A DNA stretch of 64,000 bases from Sycon ciliatum (taxonomy: Eukaryota > Porifera > Calcarea > Leucosolenida > Sycettidae): the NCBI RefSeq assembly GCF_964019385.1, contig NC_088654.1, positions 1,163,101-1,227,100 on the forward strand. The letters run 5' to 3'. The notes under the pieces are model-generated. The model saw only the letters and a program-made list of their open reading frames with translations. It was not told the origin of the DNA and ran no database searches. Shown here in pieces: positions 18,891 to 31,055 of the stretch. The position numbers and the translations under genes were made by a program. How positions within the stretch are numbered: position 1 is the first letter of the stretch; each line of letters begins with the position of its first letter.

Positions 18891-19349
18891 GTGCCCAGCG
18901 CGGGCTTGCGACTAGTTGGTTTGGAGGTGACAGCGTTGCGAATGACCGAGGGTCCTCAACGTCTGTCTCACCGTCCAGGAGCGACACTGACTCACGCTGC
19001 TATCTGGTGTTCACGAGGTGTTTGTCGCGCTGGAAGCGGAGCGTCTCTGTAAGTTTGTATCCCTGGTGATGTTTGTGCCTGGAGAGCACTATATAAGTGG
19101 TGCTCTTCAGGCACAATCTTCCTCAGCCTACTCAAGCTCAACTGATGAGGGGTGAATTCCCCGAAACACTGTGTATTGAGCAGGGAGTGGTGCTTTTTTA
19201 CAGGTTTGCCGAGTCGAAGGTTCGATGGACTTCTCGTGTGCTCTGGATGGCAATCGTGAGTCAGTCAAGTGTCAAGTAAAGTCGGCGGAATAGCGCGAGC
19301 TCCGGTGTGGGGAGCAAATCTTTCTGATTATTATTATTATTATTATTAA
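18891..19349 (+). mobile_element. hammerhead module, second plus copy (unit B)
   Basis: After about 70 bp not seen elsewhere (gcgcgggcttgcgac...), the module runs from caccgtccaggagcgac to ggggagcaaatctttctga and ends in (TTA)n. The tail starts about 50 bp earlier in the module than in unit A, so the junction with the microsatellite is not fixed. Confidence 0.7.
19126..19188 (+). ncRNA. hammerhead ribozyme, family 1 (unit B, third copy)
   Basis: GCTCAA 19136-19141, TTGAGC 19176-19181; core and stems identical to the unit A copy. Confidence 0.87.
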
Positions 19350-19722
19350 CTGAGGGAAAGAGACAAACAGGAAAAGTCTGAAGAAAAAATTGACTGTCAC
19401 CACCAGGACTCGAACCAGGGACCCTCGCTTGTAGCCAGCGATGCTCTAACCACTGAGCTATGGTGTAGTTGTCATCCCAGCGGAGGCCGTTCAACGTTTT
19501 CTTCAGACTTCGTAACTCACACTTCCTGTGAATCCACACAGGCGGGTGGGACGCAGCCCTCACTGTAACCCACACACTTCACGTACAAACTAGCACGCGG
19601 GGAGCCCCAAGTCATAAAATATTAACTGGTTTGAGGGAAAGAGACAAACGGGAAAAGTCTGAAGAAAAAATTGACTGTCACCACCAGGACTCGAACCAGG
19701 GACCCTTGCTAGTATTATTATT
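19350..19722 (-). mobile_element. SINE-II array (unit B), no MITE
   Basis: One full copy (tRNA-like core 19395-19467) and one 3' piece ending at about 19708 where the LINE tail begins. Compared with units A and C, one SINE copy and the piggyBac-type MITE are missing; the site aatattaactggtttgag is uninterrupted. Confidence 0.72.
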
Positions 19723-22700
19723 ATGGAGTTGGCTTTATTTCACTCACGTTGTCATGACATGAGGTAAGAACCCCATCACCGGGCCAAAAGAGACCAAGGG
19801 TAATGAGAGAAAAAAAATAGATAAATGGCCAACGCAATGAAGACCGAAGCAAAAAGGATTGTAAAAACCAAAGCAAAAATTAATATTGAAAGCCGGCGCA
19901 GAAACTGAGAGACAGACAGAAATAAGCAGAACGATGGAGGAGGCCAGGACCTATTCGAATACAAAAAGATCGAGGAGGACAGGACATATTCGAATACAAA
20001 AAGAGTAATCACAAAAATGGACTACCAGTACAGGAATAGACCTGTAGAAATAGAGGAAGAGATGAATGCCGGACAAACTCAAATGGCAAGAGAAAAATCA
20101 GGCTGTGAGGACCGTATTACTGCACATTCATGGATGTCAAAGCAAATGCGGTATTGGAGGTTTATACGGACTAGCTCTACCCGTAACATGAGGAGCCTAA
20201 TGCCGAATGCCAAGAACCGACTTGACGATGTTCAGCGTGCCCAGGATAGCACATTGCTGAGCCCTTTCAATGTGCAGAGTGCCTGCCAATGCCAACACAA
20301 AGTGTGAGAGGGACACACCAGCCAGTCCACCAAGCGCCCCAACAACCAGGGGCACAACGCGCACATCATCCACATGCCAGATGCGCCGCAGCTCTTGGCA
20401 AAGGGGAGCGTACTTTGTTATTTTTTCGGCGATTTTTGTGGGCATATTCTGGTCCAATGGAACACTGACATCCATCAGCAGCACCTGTGTGCTGGACCGC
20501 AACACCAGGTCTGGACGGTTGTGGCGCACTTGCGTATCCGTTGGGATATTGAACTCCCACAGGAGCTTCATGTCAAGATTTTCCGTGACAGGCACAATAT
20601 GGTGCTTCAGCGGGTTGCTTCCCGGCCGACCCAGACCATGCCGCTTGCATAATGCCCAATGCACCAACTTGACGAGCGTGTCATGCCGTTCGATATTCAG
20701 TGTTTTGGCTAGGGCTAGGCAACAGGCCACAATGTGATCAACTGTTTCTCCGCGAGTGCCGCAAACTCGACAAATGTCCACAACGTCTCCCCATGCAATG
20801 ACCGTGACCTGATAGTGCCTGGTCGCAATGGCCTGATCCTGTACAGCCAGCAAGAGTCCCTCTGTCGCAGGCCTGATCGTTGGCGATTTCAGCCAGCAAA
20901 AACTCAAGCCCAGGTCCAAGCCAGCATCAGAAGCTCGTCTCCAGAACTGGTCATAGAGAGGCTTACCTTGGATAACGGCAAGGCACCGGAGAGCAACGGC
21001 CTTCTTGACAATGACTTTTGTGGCAGTCTCCAAGTCGGGTAGGTCAAGTTCACCCAGAAGTCTGGAGGCTTGACGTGTAACTGATTTTGACGGTGCCACA
21101 TCATTGTCGTGATGGCGCTTAACAGCAGCCAACAGTGGCACGTTTGGGTGGGCTTGTAGGTACCGCGCCACCCGGACACGGGTTATATCCAGGAGATCCC
21201 GGAATGATAAAATTCCTCGACCACCCATGTCACGAGGCAGGTGGACCCTGGCGGCAGAGTCCTTTGGGTGGCGGGCGTGTGCTTTAAACAGTGCTTGGCG
21301 GGTCTGTCGGTCGAGTTCCTCTATCTCTGCCTTTGCCCACTCAACGATGCACAGAGAGTAGAGGATGACTGGAATGGCAAAGGTGTTGATGGCTTTGACC
21401 AAGTTCCTGGCGTTCAATTGAGACGAGCAGATCAATTGAAGACGGCGGCCGAACTCAGACTTTGCTGTCGTCTTCAATTCGGTGGCGTGAAAATGTGCTT
21501 GATTCCGGGATACCAAGGTACCTGTAGGACTCCTCCGCCTGCAGCTTAGCAATGGCGTGACCCTGGAGTGTCTGGAGAGCAGACTGCTCATCGCTCTGGG
21601 CTCTCTTCCGTTTCATAGTGAGCCAGCTAGACTTTGACGGGTCGAAACGCATACCAATGCAGTCGCCCATTGACTCCACAACATTGGTCATGGAGAGCAG
21701 ATTATTGTCGTTTCGGGCGAAGAGCTTCATGTCGTCCATGTACCACAGGTGCGATACAGGGCACACCTGGGCCGGTGGGCCACAGCGGTAGCCAAGACCT
21801 GTCCTGGTCAACTCGCCACTGATCAGATTTAGAGACAGGCAAAATAGCAGAGGAGAAAGGGAATCGCCCTGGAAAGTGCCGAGGTGGATAGATTTTGGGC
21901 GACTGAATGCACGGGGTGTTTGACCAGGCAGTTCCATTTGCGTTCTCCAATGATCCATCATGCTTGAGATGCATGAGACAAGATTGTCTGCAAAGCGGTA
22001 GATCAACAGGCATCTCCGGATCCACTGGTGAGACAGGCTATCGAAGGCTTTGCGGAAGTCCACCCAGCACGTCGAAAGATTCCGACTACGGGATTCTGCA
22101 TCCTCTAGAACCATCTTGTCGATCATTAGTTGGTCAAGGCATCCACCACGCCCTGGAGTACGGCCAACTTGCTCATCTGCAAAGATATCCTCTGAAGATA
22201 AATGGCGCCACATGGCAGCAGCGAGTAAGGATGTGAATATCTTTCTAATCGTTGGCAGGCATGCTATTGGGCGATAATTCTCAGGCCTAGAAAGGTCTCC
22301 TTTCTTAGGCAGTAGAGTGGTGATACCAAACAAGAACCAGGCCGGCGACTCTGTCTCTGCATCCAGGATTGATTGAAAGGAGACCACAAGACGCTCATGG
22401 ATAGACGAAAACTTCTTCCACCAAAATGCATGGATCTTGTCCCGTTCTGGGGCTTTCCAGTTGTTTGATTTCTTCAAGATATCCCTGAGGTCCTCCAGTT
22501 GAAGAATGACATGGTCTTGTTGTTGAATCTCCTCACAGTCCCTCTCCAAATTATCAAGCCAAGCACCGCCACGCAGCTCCACGGGTTGTTCCAGTATAGA
22601 TGACCAGAACTCAGTAACAGCCTCAGCCGATGGATGCGCAGCAGCCTGGTCAACAGGTGGCTGCCCAGGCATTTCCGTAGACTTGTTCATATTGCGGTAG

Positions 22701-23529
22701 AACTGACGCTCATTCGTGACGAAAACACGATTCTCCGACCTGCGTGTTGCCTCTAGCTTATAGCGCCGGATCCGTGCGGCTGTTGCTTCTAGCTGCATTT
22801 TCGTATGCTTCAGTAGCTGGCGGGCCTGATCCAAAGTCTGGACTTTATATTGCCGGTGGATCCTGTGCTGCTTGATGTTGGTGTCAAAGAGGGATCCATC
22901 ACGCAGGAAGCTGGTCAGCCGGGAGACGTCAGCCCTCAGTTCACAAACACGTTTTTCAAGGCGTTGTCGCCAGGCAGGCAAGGAGCGTTCTCCTCTAGCT
23001 GTGTCAGGGGTACCATCTGTATTGATATCCAGCAGTGAGAGTACAAGCTTGGCCCCAGCATAGACCATGTCACTGATCTGGCCAAGCGAGATGGTGTCAT
23101 TTCGCACCTCACGGTCACACTCCAGGAGTCTAGGGAGTATCTTGTTCACATGGGCAGTGGCAGAGGCCAGAGACTTCCTGGCCACGTGCCTAGGTACTGG
23201 TAGGCTCGGCCTGGACTCTGGAGTAGTTGCACCGTACTGTTCGTAGATTTCAACAAGTTTGGCGTAAAGTGGTGTACTATCTGGTTCGAGCGCAACCAGG
23301 GTGTCACTAGCGTTGGTGCCAGTTTGCATTGCTGCGCCAGTGCCATCACCCGAACCACCTGATGTAACTGAGGTGTCATGACTAGCTCCACGCAAACCAT
23401 CAACAGAAGCGTCCAGCAACTCACTGTGGGTGGCCTCAGCAACGTCTGGGCTAGTCACCATGCCGTCACACGAACCAGGCACCAAGATTGACGCACCAGA
23501 CTCACCCAAGGCATTCGCCTTATTATTAT
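19709..23529 (-). mobile_element. R4/Dong-like LINE (unit B), the best copy
   Basis: 3' end at about 19724 with a TAATAATA tail; 5' end against TAATAATAA at about 23520, now carrying a Tc1-like insertion. Both ends in TAA repeats match the known target of Dong. The 3' UTR (about 19724-20196) is gene-free and identical in layout to unit A. Confidence 0.82.
20197..23461 (-). pseudogene. R4/Dong-like RT/endonuclease ORF with one frameshift (unit B)
   Basis: About 1087 codons if one 1-nt insertion is disregarded. The start at 23461 (MVTSPDV) is the first Met after the TAA repeat. N-terminal part: Ser/Thr-rich, then a helical segment. RT: NYRPIACLPT, FRKAFDSLSH, GTFQGDSLSPLLF, YMDDMK (catalytic, 21728-21742). 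C-terminal: CRVCGTRGETVDHIVACC with ERHD, then NRPDLVL and LLMDVSVP, the PD...D of a restriction-like endonuclease. The break is an extra T at about 21497 (gtgcttgattcc; A and C read gtgctgattcc). B lacks the extra G that breaks A and C, so each lineage died separately. Confidence 0.88.
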
Positions 23530-23531
23530 TA

Positions 23532-24042
23532 CAGTCAGTATCGCCTATAGCGTTGGTGTTTGATTTTGAGCATTTTATCACTATAAGCGATATATCACTA
23601 TGGCCGATACTGCATGCAATGTATGCGAGTGGGGTGTCAAACGACTCCGGGCGGCGTGCACATACGCACTGCATAGCTGGCTACAGCTCATGTCACACAA
23701 CATGAGCATTTCCTCACGATGGAGGCATATTTGGCAACTTGTACAAGCAGAACTCACCAAACAACACTGGACAAGTTAGTTCTTCACGAAGAATTAACAC
23801 CCTGGTCTCCTCTGACACCACTTGATTTTACATCAATCACTATAATCGATGCAAAAATAACGTAACAAAGGTCTTTTGAAAGAAGAATTTGATCACTATA
23901 GGCGATATATTACTATAGACGATTATTACTATACGCGATAACTGTGTATACTTAGTTATGGCAAATGAAAATGAATTTGTAAAATTGATCACTATATCCA
24001 GTATATTACTATAGCCGCCAACCTTATAGGCGATACGTACTG
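23532..24042. mobile_element. Tc1/mariner-type non-autonomous element, 511 bp (unit B)
   Basis: Ends CAGTCAGTATCGCCTATA and its imperfect complement (TATAGGCGATACGTACTG), inserted at TA (23530-23531 and 24043-24044). Internally the motif CACTATAnnCGATA repeats many times (sub-terminal repeats). No transposase. Unit A shows the excision scar at the same site. Confidence 0.85.
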
Positions 24043-24058
24043 TATTATTATCATTATT

Positions 24059-24392
24059 AAGCTTCCGTGGAGATAAAAATGTAATCAACGCAATAAATAG
24101 AGTAAGCTGCGCACTCAGTGCAAACACCATAAGCAAAACTGGTTTTCATGTAAATAAAGAAGCTTGTTCCTAAACGTTTTCGTCGCCATCTCATCAGAGG
24201 ATTACTGGCAAATCAACAATAGCTCTTAACTCAATATATATATATATATGCACAATGCAAGTAATAAATTAGACCCTAACTAGCGCGATAAAATGAGAGC
24301 TGAAAGAAACATTACACCATTCAACGATATCAGGTGACAAGAGATGCGATAAATTCACCACTAGAAAGTTACCATGCAACCACAAACGAGAA
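24059..24392 (-). other. 3' UTR of Penelope-like element 2 (unit B) with hammerhead-like motif
   Basis: The minus-strand motif 24201-24168 has the canonical CTGATGAG...CGAAA, stem I TCCT/AGGA and palindromic stem III AACGTT. Stem II is poor. No insertion of the family 3 LINE, unlike unit A. Confidence 0.5.
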
Positions 24393-25112
24393 CTACTGAT
24401 CTATATTCACAAACAATTTCAACGTAAACAAATTCTTTTTCTGCCTACACAAAATCGGCTTGGTGGTAAAAATGTAGATAGACTCCAATACACGCAAATA
24501 CCTTTGACTACGTGAACGAGACCAAACAGAAAAGCAATCATCAGCATAACTAGAACGACAATCAATATTCTGAACAAGATGGTTGGCAACAGAAGATTCA
24601 TACACCCTAACAACGCTACTAGAACCAGTACATACTTTGGAATTACGTGACAATGAAACCGACCTGACATTCCTTGCCGCTTCTGCCAATCCAGACGAGG
24701 CCGATGTAGATGTCAGTACCAAAGGCACGTCCGTTACTGGCACTGCCTGCTGCGATGATGCTCCCTTTGACGTTCCAATGGCTTTTTGATGTTGATGAAG
24801 AGGAGGAGGGAGATGAGGAAGATGCTGACGACGACGATCACGACAACGACGGAGACGATAAAGACTCTGCTAACCTCGCCCTAGAGCGAGTCACTGGTCC
24901 CGCAGACACACCATCCGGTGGTTTCTTCGGTGGCCGGCCACGCTTTTTGCCACCGGAGGTGGACACACCGGATGACGGTACCAAGGAAGTCAAAGAAGCC
25001 GAAACCGCAGATACCAACGATGATGACGGGATAGAAGGAAGAGACGGTAAAGACGAAGGCAATGCCGAACAAGCCGATGCCGACGAAGAAGACAACGACA
25101 CCCCAGTTGGTT
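24393..25112 (-). pseudogene. Penelope-like element 2, GIY-YIG C-terminal part (unit B)
   Basis: Same AT-hook/Ser-rich insertion and nuclease C-terminus as unit A, shortened by in-frame and out-of-frame changes in the acidic-looking (antisense) low-complexity tract near 24785. It is cut at 25112 and joined directly to a hammerhead module, so the linker and the first GIY motif are gone. Confidence 0.7.
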
Positions 25113-25443
25113 CCAGAGTTTGTATCCCTGGTGATGTTTGTGCCCGGAGAGCACTATATAAGTGGTGCTCTTCAGGCACAATCTTCCTCAGCCTACTCAA
25201 GCTCAACTGATGAGGGGTGAATTCCCCGAAACACCGTGTATTGAGCAGGGAGTGGTGCTTTCTTGCAGGTTTGCCGAGTCGAAGGTTCGATGGACTTCTC
25301 GTGTGCTCTGGATGGCAGTCGTGAGTCAGTCAAGTGTCAAGTAAAGTCGGCGGAATAGCGCGAGCTCCGGTGTGGGGAGCAAACCCTTTCTTACAAATTA
25401 TCGCCGAAGTCGCAACCACTACTTCGGATTATTATTATTATTA
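25113..25443 (+). mobile_element. hammerhead module fused to Penelope-like element 2 (unit B)
   Basis: Starts mid-module at gtttgtatccctggtgatg, keeps the TATATAA hairpin and ribozyme, and ends ...accactacttcgga then (TTA)n. The junction with coding sequence has no visible duplication. Confidence 0.7.
25191..25253 (+). ncRNA. hammerhead ribozyme, family 1 (unit B, fourth copy)
   Basis: GCTCAA 25201-25206 with TTGAGC 25241-25246. Stem III loop is CCG instead of CTG; all paired and core positions are unchanged. Predicted cleavage after A25240. Confidence 0.87.
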
Positions 25444-26028
25444 CTTGGTCCTAGAATTGCGATCAACAGAACGAGCTGAACCGACATTTTCACAAAGGCT
25501 TTTATTGTATTCAAAAAAACGAGTGTATACGAAGGCAGTGAAGAACATGTAAGAAAGAAAAAATGTGATATGGAAGAAATGATGAACAAAAAATTGTACT
25601 TCGAACTAGTTTTCTAGTTTTAGTTTTTGGTTGGCCATGGTGTCATATCTTGTGTCACAGTATACTATTAGTCTTTACAAGTTCGTTAAGTGCTTTCGCA
25701 GTTTTTCCTGTTTTTACCTTAGTGCTAGGATTATCATTTTCATAGGTGTTGTTTCTTCTCACTCCATTTCTCTTTATTAGTATCTTTCTGGATTGTTTTT
25801 CATTAGTACAACGTAGCTTCCTGAGGAGTGTTGTGCGAAAACTAGTTCGAAGTACAATTTTTTGTTCATCATTTCTTCCATATCACATTTTTTTTTTCTT
25901 TCTTACATGTTCTTCACTGCCTTCGTATACACTCGTTTTTTGAATACAATAAAAGCCTTTGTGAAAATGTCGGTTCAGCTCGTTCTGTTGATCGCAATTC
26001 TAAAACTATTGTCGCCTCGACGCCTATT
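25444..26028. repeat. long inverted repeat, about 165-bp arms (unit B only)
   Basis: Arms 25451-25614 and 25837-26002 (tagaattgcgatcaac ... gaactagttttc and complement) around about 220 bp of AT-rich spacer. It begins with ACTTGGTCC directly after (ATT)n, the same nine bases as the end of the next element, so the two may be one nested transposon. Confidence 0.75.
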
Positions 26029-27192
26029 ACTTGGTCCGCCCAGTTAAAATTGGCGCTTATCTTCACACTTGTCTCAGGAAAGAAATACGAATATTTGAAG
26101 CAAACCACGATCACAAAGCACTATATACATGATTATTTACATGTCAGTAAGCAACTCAGTCGAAAATTCAAGCAAGTTACACATCCTCCTCGCCACTATC
26201 GTCGCTGGAGGAAGAGCTCAAAATGTACGATCCGGACAGCTGCTGCACGAGTCGTTTCATAGCTTGTTCCACTTCTCCTCGTCTCGAATCACGCTCAAAG
26301 GCAGTGCGTGCCTGTCACCTTCCCATCAGAAGCAGAGTGAGACTGCCTGCATGTTGACTGTAAGTGTTATCCCCGTTCGTCGCAATAATGCGTCTTTGTT
26401 TGAGACAAAAAGGCAACGCCATATCAGTGTCCTTTTTTCAAATCGCCTCTTGCGCTTGTCGTACTTGCTGATCAGCACCCGTACCCACGCGAGCCGCTGG
26501 CGCTTGAAGATCTACATGCAGCGCAGTGATAGCTTCCGCTTGATGTAGCACCTGTGGCCTCTGCGTACTGCACCTACAACGCCGTGCACCAGGCTTTTCG
26601 GCTAGTTTCCTGAACGTCCTTTGCACGAGTGTTTCTCTCAGGACTTGGTGTTTTCTTTGATTAGCTCCTTTGGCCTGTCCTCTGTGAGTTTCAAAGTGTG
26701 TCCGCTGGATTGGTCTCACTTTCTGGAGATATCGACATGAGCTGCAGTTTCTTCGTCAGCGATTTGCTGGTGATAGCCCTTCACTAGGCGCTGTACTGTG
26801 CAAGCAATGAAATTCAAGCTCGCGAAGCGCTTTTTCAGCTTTTCTATACCTCCCCGGGGTTAACAATCCTTGCCATCAGACAGCTGGAAGTAGACAGAAA
26901 CTGTATTGTCCATCGCTCTGAAATGCGAACATCCTGACCTATTTTACGGACTCGAGCGGAGGTTGCAGTGTTTTCTTGCGCTGACGGAAGTGTTCGTCGG
27001 CGGAAGCTCCGTCAAAAAGACTCAAACGAACCGATCGCAACTTCTGTGGTGGTTTGTGCTGCCATGTCGTCGGATGCAATGGTCAATGGTTATGTTCGGA
27101 TGGTGAATCGGTGGTTCCATGCCGTGTGGCACAGGCAGAACACCAAAAAATCAAGTTAGACGATAAGCGCCTATTTAACTGGGCGGACCAAG
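26029..27192. mobile_element. DNA-transposon-like element with about 30-bp terminal inverted repeats (unit B only)
   Basis: Ends ACTTGGTCCGCCCAGTTAAA and its complement, continuing as ggcgcttatc. The left flank ends ATT and the right flank begins ATT (microsatellite), compatible with a 3-bp duplication. No transposase recognised in 1.16 kb. Superfamily not determined. Confidence 0.65.
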
Positions 27193-27200
27193 TATTATTA

Positions 27201-27298
27201 TTAGGAAATTTGAGGCCACATGCCACGTACTGCTCTTTTCTCTCCAAAACTCAACACTTGCAAGCCACGTGGCATGTGGCCTCAAATTTCCTAACACT
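27201..27298. mobile_element. small hairpin MITE inside (ATT)n
   Basis: TTAGGAAATTTGAGGCCACA...GCCACG and its complement form arms of about 29 bp around a 38-bp spacer. It sits between ATTATTATTA and about 35 bp leading to another (ATT)n. Confidence 0.65.
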
Positions 27299-27350
27299 TT
27301 GAAAATTCTCCGTGAAGTCCAAATTTGAAATTAATATTATTATTATTATT

Positions 27351-27493
27351 CTTCACTAGTTTGAGGGAAAGAGACAAACGGGAAAAGTCTGAAGAAAAAA
27401 TTGACTGTCACCACCAGGACTCGAACCAGGGACCCTCGCTTGTAGCTAGCGATGCTCTAACCACTGAGCTATGGTGTAGTCGTCATTCCAGCA

Positions 27494-27525
<32 letters not shown>
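27351..27525 (-). mobile_element. SINE-II fragment and (ATT)n (unit B only)
   Basis: tRNA-like core 27408-27479 (minus); the 5' part is cut off at 27491 by an (ATT)n tract of about 34 bp. Here the microsatellite truncates the 5' side of a SINE, so it is not that SINE's own tail. Confidence 0.7.
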
Positions 27526-27526
<1 letters not shown>

Positions 27527-28925
27527 TGGAAAGAATTGGGAGAACTTTAAAGGATCAGTCGGGGAAGTGAACTGCCTGAAAAGAGAAAAAACGCCAGACC
27601 TACCAGGACTCGAACCTGGGACCCTGCTTGTCATGAGCAATCCTCCAACCACTGAGCTATGGGACCAAGCTGAACCCAGGAGGCGCTGACAAGTTTTTCA
27701 CTCCAAAGGCAGCTCATAACACGTGCCACACATACTGATGGCACTTGGGTCTTTTTCCCTCCCCCAGGGGACCAACCACGGTCAGTTTCTGGAAACTACC
27801 AGAGGTGAAAGAAAGCGATTAAATTTGGAAAGGACTGGGAGAACTTCAAATTCAAAGGATCAGTCGGGGACGTGAACTGCCTGAAAAGAGAAAAAAACGC
27901 CAGACCCACCAGGACTCGAACCTGGGACCCTGCTTGTCATGAGCAATGCTCTAACCACTGAGCTATGGGACCAGGCTGAACCTAGAAGACGCTGACAAGT
28001 TTTTCACTCCAAAGGTAGCTCACAACAGTCCTGGTGGGTCTGGCGTTTTTTTCTTTTTTCAGGCAGTTCACTTCCCCGACTGATCCTTTGAATTTGAAGT
28101 TCTCCCAATCCTTTCCAAATTTAATCACTTTCTTTCACGTGCCACACATACTGATGGCACTTGGGTCTTTTTCCCTCCCCCAGGGGAACAACCACGGTCA
28201 GTTTCTGGAAACTACCAGAGGTGAAAGAAAGTGATTAAATTTGGAAAGGATTGGGAGAACTTCAAATTCAAAGGATCAGTCGAGGAAGTGAACTGCCTGA
28301 AAAGAGAAAAAAACCGCCAGACCCACCAGGACTCGAACCTGGGACCCTGCTTGTCATGAGCAATGCTCTAACCACTGAGCTATGGGACCAGGCTGAACCC
28401 AGAAGGCGCTGACAAGTTTTTCACTCCAAAGGCAGCTCACAACACGTGCCACAAATACTGATGGCACTTGGGTCTTTTTCCCTCCCCCAGGGAACCAACC
28501 ACGGTCAGTTTCTGGAAACTACCAGAGGTGAAAGAAAGTGATTAAATTTGGAAAGGATTGGGAGAACTTCAAATTCAAAGGATCAGTCGGGGAAGTGAAC
28601 TGCCTGAAAAGAGAAAAAACCGCCAGACCCACCAGGACTCGAACCTGGGACCCTGCTTGTCATGAGCAATGCTCTAACCACTGAGCTATGGGACCAGGCT
28701 GAACCCAGAAGGCGCTGACAAGTTTTTCACTCCAAAGGCAGCTCACAACACGTGCCACACATACTGATGGCACTTGGGTCTTTTTCCCTCCCCCAGGGAA
28801 TCAACCACGGTCAGTTTCTGGAAACTACCAGAGGTGAAAGAAAGTGATTAAATTTGGAAAGGATTGGGAGAACTTCAAATTCAAAGGATCAGTCGGGGAA
28901 GTGAACTGCCTGAAAAGAGAAAAAA
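27526..28925 (-). mobile_element. SINE-I array, four copies (unit B)
   Basis: Minus-strand tRNA-like cores at 27596-27667, 27902-27973, 28319-28390 and 28625-28696, spaced 306, 417 and 306 bp. The first has a damaged A box. The 417-bp spacing includes the same SINE inverted repeat as unit A. B has gained two copies relative to A. Confidence 0.75.
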
Positions 28926-29117
28926 ACAAATTGGGTGGGTCATAAATATCAAAGATAAGTAAAGAAAGGGAAGCTTTGCGAAAACGAATTGTACAAGCCC
29001 AAAGCCAAACTCCTACAGTACTCCTCATGCATGACATTGTGATGGACTAGTTGACTTTTTGCTCGTTTTCGTTGCGCTTGCCTTCCCCTCTTTAACAGGT
29101 CTATCACTCCCCCAGAT

Positions 29118-30715
29118 TTGAATGAAACAGAGTTCGTGAAACTTATGCTCATGGTCACGTCTGGTGTAGAGTTTTCATCCGACAATATAATGTACAAACA
29201 GAATGATGGAGTCGCCATGGGATCGCCTTTGGGACCAGTCTTGGCGAACATATTTGTTGGCTTCTGCGAGTCGTCTATTGACCCTTCACTTTGGCCATCA
29301 ATGTACTGTCGTTTTGTTGACGATGTGTATTGTCACGACGACGACAAGGAAACCTGTGATAGGTTTATGGAAACTCTCAACTCCTTACATCCAGCATTAA
29401 AATTCACATCAGATGGTGAAAACAATGGTACCCTTTCTTTCCTGGATGTTAGTATTTCTCGTAACATGGATACGCACAACATGGACACGACCATTTATGG
29501 AAAGCCCACTTTCACAGGCTTGTATATCCCATGGTCAAGTTTTACTCCAACTAAGTCCAAAACACGCCTCGTCAAGGCCCTTGTCTACCGTGCACATAGG
29601 ATATGTTCCCTCATCTGCTGGACGAGGAACTAGAACGACTCTTAACCATAATGACAAAGAATGGCTATCCAAAGACACTTTTAATGAAACTCATCAACCA
29701 GAAACCGACCTTGGAAAAGACGATCACTTTTGGACCAGAAAGATGCCCTGTGGTACTACGTTTGCCATGGGTTGGTGCCGGTTCTTCGCGCGTCGAGAAG
29801 GAGGTGCAGAATATTGTTTGTTTCTCTTATCCGTGTGTCAAATTGTATGTCATCTTTGGGACGACCCGTGCGTTCAGCGTGAAGAAGGACGTTCTACCTA
29901 CCCTAAGCAAAAATAATTTAATCTATTTCTTTCAGTGCCGAAATTGTGAAAATCGGTACGTAGGTAGAACCTTTCTGCACCTGGGTGCACGGACTCGTCA
30001 ACATGTACCGTTGAATCTTGTCCCTGTAGCTGCACGTGGTTCTCGACCTCGGCGTAGCCGTCCACCGAAGTGTCCAGTGCAGTCTGTGTCTGAGGTGGAC
30101 TTGTCCAAGTCTGCTGTGGATACGCTTGTCGACGCCTCCTCCTTTTCGTCGGGCGCAGGGCTGGAGCCAACCCAAACAACAGTCAACAAGAAGAAGTTAC
30201 AGATACGGAAACCACCGAAACTGACATCTGGACAATCGAGCCCCTGACGAGTCACCAGAAGTCAATTGAGAAGACGAATTGATGACGAATCAAAAGAACC
30301 AATACTGAAAGTGACAACAACGGTTAATGTGAAGAAACGAGGTAGACCACGGAAGCAGGACAAACTGGACGTGGAGCAGCACACTGATCTCGACCGAGGC
30401 AATTCGAATTGCAGGGACGCAGGGCGTAATGGGAGAGATTCGCAAGCGGCAATATCGGAGGTGACAACGGCCAAGTCGTCGGGTCAGGGAAACGGTACCT
30501 CGGCAATCAAGTGTCACCTGTCGGTCAGTGCTAGTTGTCGTGAGTGGTATTCCGATGATGTATTCTCTGTTTTGTCGCGTGGTAGGTCTTTGTTACATCT
30601 TGCCGTGTTGGAAGCTTTGTACATACGTGAGTAAGACCCTGAGCTTTGTGTTCAGAAGGAGAATGTGTTGTCTTTGCAGTTGTTTGGCACTGTTCGTCGT
30701 GAAGGTGCGAAATAG
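29118..30715 (+). pseudogene. Penelope-like element 1: RT + GIY-YIG with AT-hook insertion (unit B)
   Basis: About 98 percent like unit A by eye. Catalytic FVDD at 29313-29324. A one-base loss at about 29612 (gttccctcatc; A has gttcccctcatc) breaks the frame. The GIY-YIG Arg is kept here (LGARTRQH). The AT-hook insertion, the shared frameshift near 30240 and the C-terminus (KKRGRPRKQ, HLAVLEALY, LCVQKENV) are all present. The 3' UTR hammerhead-like motif is at 30901-30938, with one stem I mismatch. Confidence 0.83.
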
Positions 30716-31055
30716 ATCTCTTGATATTTCTCTCTTTTTCTTGTCACCACTTTTTTGTCACTTATTGGATTTGCATGCTGTTTTCTTGATTCTTCACATC
30801 TATTTTTTCGTGTCACTTCTACACATAATTGGAGTGATATATTTCTGAACTTCTTTTCCTTATAGTTGTAGTCTTTTAGCTTATTTCCATCATTCCCTGT
30901 AGTATTTTGACAAGAAGGGAACGAAAACGTTCAATAATTTGACACATGTCCTAATTGGCTGGTGGTGACTCTTGCGTAGAAGCATGCGTAGATAATACAT
31001 TTTTTGTAATATTTTCTGCCTCCGTCCTACTTTCAAATTATTATTATTTCTATTA
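30716..31055 (+). other. 3' UTR of Penelope-like element 1 (unit B), no gene
   Basis: Matches 11046-11393. It ends on an (ATT)n tract interrupted by one tct. Confidence 0.55.

Noticed and set aside
8539..28696. The tRNA-like sequences (SINE-I and SINE-II cores) as functional tRNA genes
   Set aside because: A and B boxes are perfect, but the anticodon loops lack T33, stems carry mismatches and each core is fixed within a larger repeated body with a microsatellite tail. They are SINE heads.
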